A stretch of 16,472 nucleotides of DNA from Halovenus sp. (GTDB lineage: Archaea; Halobacteriota; Halobacteria; Halobacteriales; Haloarculaceae). Both the position numbers and the translations under genes were made by a program. Every line of letters starts with the position of its first letter. Position 1 is the stretch's first letter. The notes below the pieces were generated by a model. It did no database searches. It was not told where the DNA came from and worked only from the letters and a program-made list of their open reading frames with translations. This document shows positions 6,802-14,548 of this stretch, one piece after another. The stretch lies in contig JAQCNR010000480.1 of assembly GCA_028274925.1 (NCBI GenBank), positions 1 through 16,472 of the forward strand. Direction: 5' to 3'.

Positions 6802-8778
6802 TCAGAACTTCCGCAACAGGCCGTCGTAGAAGTCCTCTTCTGCCTCGCCGGCAATTTTCTCGACGATAAGTTCCGGCGTCGAACGCGCGAGTTGGCCTTT
6901 CACGGGCGTCCGGTCGACTTTGAGTTCGCCGTCCTCGATGCCGTCGGCCTGAATCCCGTCGACGGTCAACTCGGTGTCGGCGGCGTCGATGATTTCGCGG
7001 GCGAGGTGCGAGACGAACACCGCCGTCGCACCGCGTTCGTCGAGTGCTTCGAGAATACCGGCCATAATGTTCGCGCTCGCACCCGGTTCGGTGATGCTTT
7101 CGAGTTCGTCGACCAGCACGAGCACGGAGCGCTGTTCGCTGACGCTCGTCACGAGGTCACCGAACTCTCGGAGGGTGGACTCGAACGCGCCGGCGTCGAG
7201 GGTTCCCTGTGTCTTGGCGTGGTAGTGGAGTTCATCGATTCGTTCGACACGGGCGTACTCGGCCGGCACTGGCAGGCCCATATGTGCAAGCGTGACGACC
7301 AGCCCAACGAGGTCCAGTGTCGAGGTTTTCCCGCCGCTGTTGACCCCCGAGAGCAACGCCACGCCGGAGACGCGGTACTCGATCGGTTCGACCGCCTCAA
7401 ATGGCACATCGAGCAGCGGCGAGCGCCCGCCCTCGATACCGAAGCCATCGCCACCGAACTCTGGCATCGTGCACTCGAAATCCTCCGCAAAGCGGGCAAT
7501 TGCGAGTTCGAGGTCGAGTTCGAGCGCTCGGTCGACGAGTTCTCGGCAGGCCTCCTGCAGGCCGGCGAGTTCGTCGGCAACCTCGCGTTTCTGCCGACTT
7601 GCACGCCGGTCGCGCATGGCCGTGAGTTCCTCACGAAGTCGTGAGAGTGCTTGCTCGTCGTGTTCGACGGGGAAGGTTGGTTCCTCCTCGAAGACGCGGT
7701 TGGCGAGGCTGACTGTATCCGTCAGGTCGAGCCCATCGACAAACTGCTCGCGGGCCTGTCTGATTGCGTCGGCGTACTCGTCGGCCAGTTCGCGCTGCAG
7801 CAGCGAGTCGACGCCGGCACCGCGCTCGACCAGCGAGAGCAGGTCACCACCCTCGATAGTCACGTCGCGTTCCTCGATAGCCTCCCGGAGGCGGTCGTTA
7901 GCCAGTCGCTCTGCTTCTTCGACGGCGCTGTCGAGGCTGTCGAGTGCAGCGTTGAGTCTGTCGAGGTCCTCGTCGCCCTGAACAGCACCACCCTCGTCGA
8001 GGCGGGCTAGCGCCGCGCCGAGTGTCTCGAGGTCACAGGGTGCGTCGAGATTTGCCTCCCGGTGAACCTGCGCGGCGGCCCGCAGCGGCGCTCGATTGTG
8101 CGCAAAAAACGAGAGGGTTCGCTCGGGGACGACCGACTCCGGGTCCGAGAGCGCGTCAGGTTCGACGCGAACGTCGCCCTCCAGGTCGGTGCCAGCGAAG
8201 GCTTCGTCCAGCGCAATCACCGTCGAGTAGCCCCGGGCGAGTTCAGAGAGTTGGCGGGTGTCCTCGACGAGTTCGACGCTCATCTCCGGGACGGCGTCTC
8301 GGGCCGCAGAGTATACCTCAGCGTCCTGTGTCGCGAGACAGCGGTCCCGGACCCGCACGTCGCCGGGCGAATCCAGCGGTTCGACGCCTTCCAGTGCAGC
8401 CAAGACCGCTTCGGTTGGTTCTCGGGTCATCGCCGTCCGGGCGAGGTTGCGAACTTCTTCGATACGGGAGTCGACACCGCTTGGGTACAGCGTCTCAAGT
8501 CGCTTCGCGGCGTACTCGGTAACGGTGCAGTCCTGCAGCAGGGTCAGCGCGTCACGGTGGAGTTCACGGGCTCGCGGTGTCGCCGCGAAGCCGCCGGGGT
8601 CGTCGTGACGGTCACGAATCGCACCGCGGGCAATGCGGGCGGCCCGGCCCTCGCTGATTCCCGGTGCGCGGGCGAGTGTCGTGATATCACCCTCCCGAAG
8701 CGCGTGCTCTGGCTCGTCGAGCGCGCGCAACGACTCTGCGGTTTTCTCGCCGACACCGGGAATCGTCGTCAGTTCCAT
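6802..8778 (-). CDS. MutS5-like ATPase with N-terminal helix-hairpin-helix
   Basis: A 658-aa MutS-family protein. Tandem helix-hairpin-helix motifs open it (TIPGVGEKTAESLRAL at 5-20; APGISEGRAARIA at 38-50). A long helical core with coiled-coil-like acidic stretches spans about 270-430, and the MutS ATPase closes it, with Walker A GVNSGGKTST (478-487), Walker B VLVLVDELE (552-560) and a switch-like VFVSHLAREI (587-596). The mismatch-recognition domain of MutS1 is absent and no Smr nuclease domain is visible. This fits the MutS5/MutS2-like ATPases of haloarchaea, whose role in repair or recombination is poorly defined. The frame stays open upstream to 9135, but I chose the ATG at 8778: it starts directly at the HhH, and the extension is non-acidic, Cys/Trp/His-rich and runs through the divergent gene. 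An ATTTTT box lies about 30 bp upstream. Confidence 0.85.
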   Translation of the reverse strand: MELTTIPGVGEKTAESLRALDEPEHALREGDITTLARAPGISEGRAARIARGAIRDRHDDPGGFAATPRARELHRDALTLLQDCTVTEYAAKRLETLYPSGVDSRIEEVRNLARTAMTREPTEAVLAALEGVEPLDSPGDVRVRDRCLATQDAEVYSAARDAVPEMSVELVEDTRQLSELARGYSTVIALDEAFAGTDLEGDVRVEPDALSDPESVVPERTLSFFAHNRAPLRAAAQVHREANLDAPCDLETLGAALARLDEGGAVQGDEDLDRLNAALDSLDSAVEEAERLANDRLREAIEERDVTIEGGDLLSLVERGAGVDSLLQRELADEYADAIRQAREQFVDGLDLTDTVSLANRVFEEEPTFPVEHDEQALSRLREELTAMRDRRASRQKREVADELAGLQEACRELVDRALELDLELAIARFAEDFECTMPEFGGDGFGIEGGRSPLLDVPFEAVEPIEYRVSGVALLSGVNSGGKTSTLDLVGLVVTLAHMGLPVPAEYARVERIDELHYHAKTQGTLDAGAFESTLREFGDLVTSVSEQRSVLVLVDELESITEPGASANIMAGILEALDERGATAVFVSHLAREIIDAADTELTVDGIQADGIEDGELKVDRTPVKGQLARSTPELIVEKIAGEAEEDFYDGLLRKF

Positions 8779-8803
8779 CACCTGACCAATTCGGTGCGGG
8801 GGA

Positions 8804-8812
8804 GAAAAATCT
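8804..8812 (-). promoter_or_regulatory. TATA-like box of the MutS5-like gene
   Basis: The minus strand reads AGATTTTTC here, about 27-34 bp before the chosen ATG at 8778. It supports that start over the far upstream ones. It sits in the 81-bp gap shared with the divergent phosphoesterase gene. Confidence 0.4.
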
Positions 8813-8859
8813 AGCGAGGAGGCGACAGCCATTAGCCGCCACCAGCCGATGCATCGCGT

Positions 8860-9519
8860 ATGAAGGTGGGCGTGCTCTCGGATATTCACGGCAACAAGGT
8901 CGCACTCGACGCCGTCCTCGCAGATATGCCACCAGTTGAGCGACTGCTGTGTGCAGGCGACATCGTCGGCTACAACCCGTGGCCAGCGGCCTGTGTCGAG
9001 TGGATTCGAGAGCGCTCGGTCCCGACAGTCCGGGGGAACCACGACCGGGTGACAGCGGCCGGCGGCGGTGCTGGCTTCAACAGTATGGCCGGCGCTGGCG
9101 TCGAATACGCCCGCAAGCAACTCTCCGAGGACCAACTCGCTTTTCTGAAGGCGTTACTCGACTCGCGCCGCGAGTGTGAGCGGCGAGTCCGTCTCGTCCA
9201 CGGCCACCCGGACGACCCCGACCGCTACACCTACCCCGCCCAGTTCCGCCCGGAACTGCTCGGCGAGGAAGACGTACTGGTGATGGGCCACACCCACGTT
9301 CAGGCACACGAAGTCTACGACGAGGGTATCGTGATGAATCCCGGCAGTGTGGGTCAGCCACGCGATGGCGACCCGCGAGCGGCGTATGCAGTCGTGGACC
9401 TCGACGAGATGGCGGTCACCGAGCACCGCGTCGAGTACGACATCGAACGCGTGCAGGAGGCCGTTCGAGAAGCAGGGCTCCCGGACCAGATTGCTGACCG
9501 ACTCGATAAGGGCCGGTGA
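8860..9519 (+). CDS. Calcineurin-like metallophosphoesterase
   Basis: A 219-aa binuclear metallophosphoesterase with every family motif in order: DIH (8-10), GD (33-34) in GDIVGYNP, GNHD (59-62), HGH (114-116) and GHTH (143-146). The following NPGSVGQPRDGDP (160-172) is the ending typical of the YfcE/MJ0936-like branch, whose members hydrolyse small phosphodiesters in vitro. The physiological substrate is unknown. It is a single compact cytosolic domain with no membrane segment. The gene is divergent from the MutS5-like gene and stops 27 bp before the end of the convergent aspartate kinase gene. No extra nuclease-specific domain is present, so an Mre11 role is not supported. Confidence 0.9.
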   Translation: MKVGVLSDIHGNKVALDAVLADMPPVERLLCAGDIVGYNPWPAACVEWIRERSVPTVRGNHDRVTAAGGGAGFNSMAGAGVEYARKQLSEDQLAFLKALLDSRRECERRVRLVHGHPDDPDRYTYPAQFRPELLGEEDVLVMGHTHVQAHEVYDEGIVMNPGSVGQPRDGDPRAAYAVVDLDEMAVTEHRVEYDIERVQEAVREAGLPDQIADRLDKGR

Positions 9520-9546
9520 AAAGAGAGCGAACGTTCTGGTGACGAG

Positions 9547-10728
9547 TTAGAAGACGTCTCGAAGCAGGTCGAGTGCTTGCTCGCGGTCCTCCCAGTCGAC
9601 GAAGACAGAGACGGAGGTGGCGCTGGTGACGACATCGTGGAGGTAGATATTGTGTTCGGCAAGCGGCGTCAGCACGCGGTTAACAGCACCGCTCTGGCCT
9701 TCGAGTTCGCCGCCAGCGATTCTGATAACCGCGATGTCGTTCTCGATGGTGACGCTAGAGAGAATCTCGTCTTCGACGACCTGGTCGTGCAGCACTGCCT
9801 CGGCTTCCTCGGCGTCGTCGCCGTCAACGTAGAAGGTCACGGAGTCGAGTCCGCTGGAGTTCGTCTCGACGTTGACGCCTGCCTCTGAAAGCGCGTTCGA
9901 GAGGCGAGCAAGTACGCCCGGTTGGTTGCGAATCGACCGGCCGGCGATGGTGAGACAGGCCAGTTCTCGCTCCTGCAGGTCGATGAGATTCTCGAATTCG
10001 CCTTCGATATCGGTCCCGCCCGAAAGGAGGTCCCCGTGCTGGTGGTGGACAACTCGGACCTCCATGTCGTCTGTTTTGTAGGTGAGCGCAGAGGGGGCAA
10101 CGACTTCGGCACCACGGAAGGAGAGATTTCGGAGTTCGTCGACGGTAATCTCGCCGACGTTACGCGCGCCTTCGACGACGTTGGGGTCGCCAGTCATGAC
10201 GCCTTCAACGTCGGTAACGATGACAACTTCGTCGGCTTCCATGTAGTTGCCGAGCATAACTGCCGTGGTGTCGCTGCCACCGCGGCCCAGTGTCGTAATC
10301 GTGCCGTTGTGGTCCTCTGCGAGGAAGCCGGTGATGACGGGGACAACGCCGCCTTCCATCGCTCTCGCACAGTCCATTGTGCGACTTTTCGTCACGTCGA
10401 CGTCGACTTCGCCGTATTCGTCGGTGATGATCGGCCAGTTCGGTCGGCCGGGTTCGAGGAATTCAGCGTCGATGCCGCGGGCTTCGAGCGCGCCTTTCAG
10501 CATCCGGACCGAGGTCCGTTCGCCCATGCTGACGATTTCGGCACGGTCAGCCTCGGTGGCGTCGAATTTCATCTCTTCGAGCAGCACGTCAGTTGTGCCA
10601 CCCATTGCGCTGACGACGACTGCGACCTCGTGGCCGGCCTCGACCGCTGCGGCGATAGAATCTGCCGCTCGGTTGATTCGGTCACCGTTGGCCACGCTCG
10701 TTCCGCCGAACTTGGCGACTATCCGCAT
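9547..10728 (-). CDS. lysC: Aspartate kinase
   Basis: A 393-aa aspartate kinase, the first enzyme of the pathway from aspartate to threonine, methionine and lysine, forming 4-phospho-aspartate from ATP and aspartate. Signatures are VAKFGGTSV (4-12), VSMGERTS (66-73), TTLGRGGSDTTA (145-156) and the nucleotide-site segment VTDVEGVMTGDP (171-182). Two regulatory ACT domains occupy about 255-320 and 328-393, so allosteric feedback by an end-product amino acid is expected, though which one cannot be read here. The chosen ATG (10728) begins directly at the first beta strand. An ATG four codons earlier (10740) is possible, while still longer forms run into the divergent GNAT-like gene. It lies near threonine ammonia-lyase, which uses a later product of the same pathway. 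Confidence 0.93.
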   Translation of the reverse strand: MRIVAKFGGTSVANGDRINRAADSIAAAVEAGHEVAVVVSAMGGTTDVLLEEMKFDATEADRAEIVSMGERTSVRMLKGALEARGIDAEFLEPGRPNWPIITDEYGEVDVDVTKSRTMDCARAMEGGVVPVITGFLAEDHNGTITTLGRGGSDTTAVMLGNYMEADEVVIVTDVEGVMTGDPNVVEGARNVGEITVDELRNLSFRGAEVVAPSALTYKTDDMEVRVVHHQHGDLLSGGTDIEGEFENLIDLQERELACLTIAGRSIRNQPGVLARLSNALSEAGVNVETNSSGLDSVTFYVDGDDAEEAEAVLHDQVVEDEILSSVTIENDIAVIRIAGGELEGQSGAVNRVLTPLAEHNIYLHDVVTSATSVSVFVDWEDREQALDLLRDVF

Positions 10729-10830
10729 CCGACCACCCATGTGTATCGCTGACTCATTTCCCGCCTTTTCGTCGCCGGGGTGGATAACTGTGTTCATCTC
10801 TCCCGTCGCCGCGCCGGCCCGGACGTATGG

Positions 10831-10836
10831 TTTAAT
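10831..10836 (+). promoter_or_regulatory. TATA box of the small GNAT-like gene
   Basis: TTTAAT lies 26-31 bp before the ATG at 10862, giving a leaderless arrangement. It is in the 133-bp divergent gap shared with aspartate kinase. I see no convincing box for the kinase itself. Confidence 0.45.
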
Positions 10837-10861
10837 TGGATGGGGTGCTAACGAGAGACAC

Positions 10862-11248
10862 ATGAAACTGCGGGATGCCCTCGAAGCGGACGCCAGCAGA
10901 CTCGCCTCGTTGACGGATACACCCCGTGATGTGATGCGTAATCTCGTCCACGACCGCACGGTCCGAATCGCCGAGCGAGATGACGATATCGTGGGCTTCG
11001 TGAGCTACGACGCTCGCGACCAGACCATCCACGTCACGCAACTCGAGGGCAAGGAGTCGATTTACGAACAACTGCTCGAAGAACCGCTCCGGTTTGCCCG
11101 GGGCGAAGGGATGGCCGTCGAACTGCTCGTCCTGGAGACGGAATCAGAGATTCAGTCAGTCGCCAGCAAAATGGGGTTCGAGCAGACTGGCCCCGGCCCG
11201 CGTTTCGAGGGTGAACCGACCGTCCGGTACCGCGCGGATGATCTCTGA
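10862..11248 (+). CDS. Small GNAT-like protein, degenerate
   Basis: A 128-aa acidic protein with a GNAT-like outline: an N-terminal strand-helix (KLRDALEADASRLASLT, 2-18), the strand pair VRIAERDDDIVGFVSYD (34-50), a helix (about 66-82), strand VELLVLET (86-93) and MGFEQTGPGPRF (104-115), similar to the late region of acetyltransferases. The acetyl-CoA pyrophosphate loop (R/Q-x-x-G-x-G/A) is not evident; the region holds only ARGEGMAVE. It may bind no acetyl-CoA or belong to a divergent, haloarchaea-specific branch. The start is set by the ATG with a TATA box at leaderless spacing. The next gene downstream on the same strand is threonine ammonia-lyase, 248 bp away with its own promoter region. 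Confidence 0.7.
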   Translation: MKLRDALEADASRLASLTDTPRDVMRNLVHDRTVRIAERDDDIVGFVSYDARDQTIHVTQLEGKESIYEQLLEEPLRFARGEGMAVELLVLETESEIQSVASKMGFEQTGPGPRFEGEPTVRYRADDL

Positions 11249-11291
11249 GCGGCCAGCAGTGGAGAGATGTTGACAGCCATTTGACTGCTGT

Positions 11292-11301
11292 ATTTTATAA
11301 G
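11292..11301 (+). promoter_or_regulatory. TATA-like box, distal, upstream of threonine ammonia-lyase
   Basis: ATTTTATAAG is one of the best TATA matches in the window. A start site about 25 bp downstream (near 11325) would give a leader of about 170 nt before the enzyme's ATG, or a separate short transcript. The box sits 44 bp after the stop of the GNAT-like gene. Confidence 0.45.
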
Positions 11302-11368
11302 TGATGACGGTTGTTCGACCCACGTCAGACAGGCGGCATATGCGACCGTCGTCTTCCGGTTCGCAACG

Positions 11369-11463
11369 GTGTGTTGTCACACGCAGTTTTAAGTATCCCT
11401 GACGGTACCTCCGGAATGCAGTCGCGACTGCACAGTCACACGCTATCCCCCCGTGGGTCACAC
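11369..11463 (+). promoter_or_regulatory. Proximal promoter with palindrome and GTCACAC repeats
   Basis: TTTTAAGTA (11387-11395) is a second TATA-like box. GTCACAC occurs three times in the same orientation at 11376-11382, 11435-11441 and 11457-11463, the last two 22 bp (two helical turns) apart. The first forms the inverted repeat GTGTG/CACAC (11369-11373, 11378-11382) immediately upstream of the box. A perfect 16-bp palindrome, TGCAGTCGCGACTGCA, covers 11417-11432, where the start site predicted from the proximal box would fall. This looks like a regulated promoter, with the palindrome placed to block transcription. The regulator is unknown. Confidence 0.5.
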
Positions 11464-11496
11464 AGTATTTCACCGACGGGAGTGAAGAGGTGTCGT

Positions 11497-12732
11497 ATGC
11501 TCGAGTTGGACGACGTACTGGCGGCTCGCGACCGCGTTGCAGAGACCTCGCGGCACACGCCGCTGGTGTACTCACACACCTTTTCTGCGATGACAGGTGC
11601 TGACGTGCACGTCAAACAGGAGATGCTCCAGCGAACCGGTGCGTTCAAAATCAGGGGTGCCACGAACCGAATCGCCACGCTCACCGACGCACAACGTGAG
11701 AAGGGAGTCGTGACCGCGAGTGCGGGCAACCACGCCCAAGGCGTGGCGCTTGCGGCGACCCGCATGGGCGTCGATTCGATTGTCGTAATGCCCGAGGACG
11801 CACCCATCTCGAAAATCAAGGCGACCCGAAGCTACGGGGCCGAGGTGATATTACACGGCGTCGACTACGACGCTGCCGCCGAGCGTGCACGGGAAATCGA
11901 GCGTGAGCAGGAGATGTACTACCTGCCGGCGTTCGACGACTGGGAGGTAATGGCAGGACAAGGGACGCTCGGTATCGAGATTCTCGAAAATTTGCCAAGC
12001 GTCGAAACCGTTGTTGTTCCCATCGGCGGCGGCGGCCTCATCTCTGGAATTGCGACAGCCCTCAAAGGCAAAAAACCGAGCGTGCGAGTGATCGGTGTGC
12101 AGGCAGAGGGTGCCTCGAGCGTTGCCCCGTCACTTGAGAAAGGTGAACGAATCGTCAGAGATAGTGTCGATACAATTGCCGACGGCATCGCAACACGGAC
12201 CGTCGGCGAAAAGACGTTCGAGGTGATCAAAGAGCGCGTTGACGAGGTAGTGACCGTCTCGGACGCAGACATCGCGGTCGCCATGACAACGCTGCTGGAG
12301 CGGTCGAAAACACTCGTCGAGGGCGCGGGTGCGGTGCCGCTGGCAGCGTTGCTCGCCGGAGAATTCGAGTACGAAGATGACGAGACAATCGTGCCTGTGC
12401 TCTGTGGTGGCAATGTCGATATGAACACACTGACGACGGTCATCATGCGGGGACTGATCGAGACGGGCCGGTACGTGCGGATTCGAACTGTGCTTCCGGA
12501 CCGGCCCGGCGCGCTCGATTCGCTGGTTCGGGTGCTCTCGGAGCACGAGGCAAACATTTACGCGATGCAACACGACCGGACATCCCGTGACGTGTCGATG
12601 GACGACGCCGAGATTGATATCGACCTGGAGACACGAGGCCACGAGCACATCGACGAACTACTCCATGGACTTGCCGAGGCGGGCTACGACATCGAGGTGC
12701 TCACGCGAAAAGAGGAGAACACCAACAGCTGA
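11497..12732 (+). CDS. ilvA: Threonine ammonia-lyase with ACT domain
   Basis: A 411-aa PLP enzyme of fold type II that converts threonine to 2-oxobutyrate and ammonia. The PLP lysine is K51 in GAFKIRGA (48-55), the substrate loop is SAGNHAQG (75-82), and the phosphate-binding glycine loop is IGGGGLISG (176-184). A C-terminal ACT domain (about 326-405) is present, as in the roughly 400-aa single-ACT forms. The ACT domain implies allosteric control, but the effector cannot be told. The enzyme could be biosynthetic (isoleucine) or catabolic; the gene name follows the usual archaeal annotation. The ATG at 11497 starts at the expected MLELDDV; upstream extension gives atypical non-acidic sequence through the promoter. 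It ends 30 bp from the end of the convergent glutaredoxin gene. Confidence 0.9.
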   Translation: MLELDDVLAARDRVAETSRHTPLVYSHTFSAMTGADVHVKQEMLQRTGAFKIRGATNRIATLTDAQREKGVVTASAGNHAQGVALAATRMGVDSIVVMPEDAPISKIKATRSYGAEVILHGVDYDAAAERAREIEREQEMYYLPAFDDWEVMAGQGTLGIEILENLPSVETVVVPIGGGGLISGIATALKGKKPSVRVIGVQAEGASSVAPSLEKGERIVRDSVDTIADGIATRTVGEKTFEVIKERVDEVVTVSDADIAVAMTTLLERSKTLVEGAGAVPLAALLAGEFEYEDDETIVPVLCGGNVDMNTLTTVIMRGLIETGRYVRIRTVLPDRPGALDSLVRVLSEHEANIYAMQHDRTSRDVSMDDAEIDIDLETRGHEHIDELLHGLAEAGYDIEVLTRKEENTNS

Positions 12733-12762
12733 ACAGACCGACGTGACTGCGATAACAGCGAA

Positions 12763-13101
12763 CTACTCCAGACGGGACGCGAGGACACCACGTTCGTCGA
12801 GTGTCTGGAGAACATCGCTGCCGCCGATAAATTCGCTGTCGAGGTACGCCTGTGGCATCGTCTCCCACCCGCTCTGTTCGGTGAGAGCGTCGCGGTACTC
12901 TTCGAGAGCGTCCAGTACGTCGACAGTGGCGATGTCGTCGCGGTACTGTGTCAGTAACTGCAGCGCCTCCCGAGAGTATTCACATTGGGGCATCTCCCTG
13001 TCGCCCTTCATAAACAGAACGAGGTCGTTGTTGGCGAGGGCGGTCTCAACCCGCTGAGCGGCCTCCGACTCGGTGAGATCCGACTGGGGACGATGCTGCA
13101 T
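12763..13101 (-). CDS. Monothiol glutaredoxin-like protein, active site CEYS
   Basis: A 112-aa protein of the Grx4/Grx5 (CGFS) monothiol glutaredoxin family, which bind or transfer Fe-S clusters or reduce mixed disulfides. It has LFMKGDREMPQCEYS (29-43) aligning with the family's FMKG...PQCGFS, the cis-proline segment TMPQAYLDSEFIGG (81-94), and GGSD (93-96) where the family usually has GGCD. The catalytic cysteine C40 is kept, but the following Gly-Phe is Glu-Tyr. It is the only cysteine in the protein. Haloarchaea lack glutathione, so gamma-glutamylcysteine would be the likely thiol partner (inference). The ATG at 13101 has an A/T-rich box about 25 bp upstream. The gene lies downstream of XPB on the same strand with a 93-bp gap, so it probably has its own promoter. 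Confidence 0.82.
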   Translation of the reverse strand: MQHRPQSDLTESEAAQRVETALANNDLVLFMKGDREMPQCEYSREALQLLTQYRDDIATVDVLDALEEYRDALTEQSGWETMPQAYLDSEFIGGSDVLQTLDERGVLASRLE

Positions 13102-13120
13102 ATCTGTCGCTTGTGGTGGA

Positions 13121-13130
13121 TAAGTAAATT
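13121..13130 (-). promoter_or_regulatory. TATA-like box of the glutaredoxin gene
   Basis: The minus strand reads AATTTACTTA, centred about 25 bp before the ATG at 13101. It supports that start over an in-frame upstream one at 13182 and predicts a leaderless transcript independent of the XPB gene. Confidence 0.45.
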
Positions 13131-13194
13131 GCTTCCGGACTGGAACGAGGATTATTCCTTCGTGTGAGTTTAGACCGAACACCGGCTCGGTGGC

Positions 13195-14544
13195 TCAGCG
13201 TCGTCTGCTCGCAACCCGTTCCTCTGCAGTCTCCTCGGTGACGAGTTCGTACAGCGTCGCAGGGCGGGCGTCGTCAGTCGGTCGGAGGATGCGACCGAGA
13301 CGCTGTGTAAACTCGCGTTCGCTGCCCGACCCGGAGAGCACAACAGCAACGTTCGCGGCAGGAACATCGACCCCCTCGTCGAGCACGTTCGCGGTGACAA
13401 CTCGGCTGTGCTCGCCGGCACGGAACTGTTCGAGAATGTCCCGGCGCTCGCTTGCCCCGGTTTCGTGCGTGATTGCGGGCAGGAGAAACCGGTCTGAGAG
13501 GCGGTAGACGAGGTCAGTGTGTGCGGTAAAGACGATGACTCGGTCCTCGCGGTGGCGGTCGAGAATGTCTGCGAGACGGTCGACCTTCCCATCGGCGTTC
13601 ATCATCACCTCACGAGCGCGCTGTTTGGCGAGCAGTGCGTCCCGGGCCTTCGGGTCGGTGCCGGAGCGTTTGACCAGTTGCTGGTAGTCACTGCCGCTCG
13701 TGAGTTGGATGTTCGACTCCGCGAGGTAGTCGGTGAAGATGGTCTGGTTGCGGTCGTATTTGTCTCGTTCAGCGGGTGTCAGCGAGATGTCGACCTGTTT
13801 GATGTCGTACGCCGAGAGATACTCGCCGGCCAGTTCCTCAGGGTCGAGTTCGAAGACGACGTCACCGACGACTTGTGCAACCTGTTCGTGTGCGCCATCA
13901 GGGCGCTCGAAAGTGGCCGTAAGTCCAAGTCGTGCCGGCGCGGCGAGCATCCGGGCAATGTCGCGGTAGCCCTCGCCGCCGAGGTGATGCACCTCGTCGA
14001 AGATGACCAGTCCGAACTGGTCGCCGAGTTCCTCGGCGCGGAGGTACGCAGAGTCGTACGTGGAGACGGTGACCGATTCGAGGCGCTGGCTGCCGCCGCC
14101 GAGACGACCAATCGGGCAGTCGAACTCGCGTTCAAGTTCGTCGACCCACTGGTCGAGGAGGTCAACCGTCGGGACGACAACCAGTGTCGGCGTGTCGAGT
14201 GCCTCGATTCCAGCAATACCGATGACGGTTTTCCCGCTGCCAGTCGGGAGTTCGAGCACACCACGGTGGCCGGCCGTCTCCCACGCGTCCAGTGCCTCGG
14301 ACTGGTAGGCTCGGAGTTTGTACGACGAGTCGACCGACAGCGTTGGAAGGTCGAAGACATCGTCTTCGACGGTGTGGTCGGTCTGGTCGAGTGCGTCACG
14401 AAGGTCGGCGTACTGTCCGGCAGGCAGGCGATGGGTTTTCGACCGTGAGTCGTAGGTGAGCGCAGCGGGCGCGTCTGTGGGTGGGTCAGCGAGTCCATCG
14501 ACGCGAATCGTGCCGTCCTCGAACGTCAGGCGGAGTGTAGACAC
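13195..14544 (-). CDS. XPB/Rad25-type DNA helicase
   Basis: A 449-aa superfamily 2 helicase closely collinear with archaeal XPB (Archaeoglobus type). After an N-terminal damage-recognition-like domain come Walker A LPTGSGKT (99-106), DEVHH (183-187), motif III TATF (209-212), a thumb-like insertion (about 255-320), VIVFTAHTDLVYRLS (336-350), VLDEGVDVP (387-395) and motif VI QRLGRILRP (414-422). In XPB the tripeptide RED follows motif III and supports unwinding; here it reads RPD (R214-P215-D216). XPB is linked to repair and transcription, and in many archaea sits beside the nuclease Bax1, which is not seen here. The start is GTG at 14544, four bases after the stop of the response regulator gene. 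A nearer ATG (14549) is out of frame. Confidence 0.9.
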   Translation of the reverse strand: MSTLRLTFEDGTIRVDGLADPPTDAPAALTYDSRSKTHRLPAGQYADLRDALDQTDHTVEDDVFDLPTLSVDSSYKLRAYQSEALDAWETAGHRGVLELPTGSGKTVIGIAGIEALDTPTLVVVPTVDLLDQWVDELEREFDCPIGRLGGGSQRLESVTVSTYDSAYLRAEELGDQFGLVIFDEVHHLGGEGYRDIARMLAAPARLGLTATFERPDGAHEQVAQVVGDVVFELDPEELAGEYLSAYDIKQVDISLTPAERDKYDRNQTIFTDYLAESNIQLTSGSDYQQLVKRSGTDPKARDALLAKQRAREVMMNADGKVDRLADILDRHREDRVIVFTAHTDLVYRLSDRFLLPAITHETGASERRDILEQFRAGEHSRVVTANVLDEGVDVPAANVAVVLSGSGSEREFTQRLGRILRPTDDARPATLYELVTEETAEERVASRRR

Positions 14545-14548
14545 GGCA

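Noticed and set aside
7292..7981. Ser-rich 229-aa plus-strand frame inside the MutS5-like gene
   Set aside because: Low-complexity Ser/Arg translation is the antisense shadow of acidic codons; no family resemblance.
8779..9135. N-terminal extension of the MutS5-like frame
   Set aside because: It crosses the divergent phosphoesterase gene, has atypical composition, and the ATG at 8778 starts at the HhH with a TATA-like box in place.
8860..9519. Phosphoesterase as an Mre11-like repair nuclease with MutS5
   Set aside because: It has only the small YfcE/MJ0936-like domain and no capping domain or Rad50 partner; divergent position alone is not evidence.
9520..9546. GAACGTTC palindrome (9529-9536) between convergent genes as a terminator
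   Set aside because: Only 8 bp with no loop and no T-tract on the plus strand; too weak to call.
10729..10959. Upstream extension of aspartate kinase
   Set aside because: The added residues are not acidic and overlap the divergent gene; the kinase fold begins at MRIVAKFGG.
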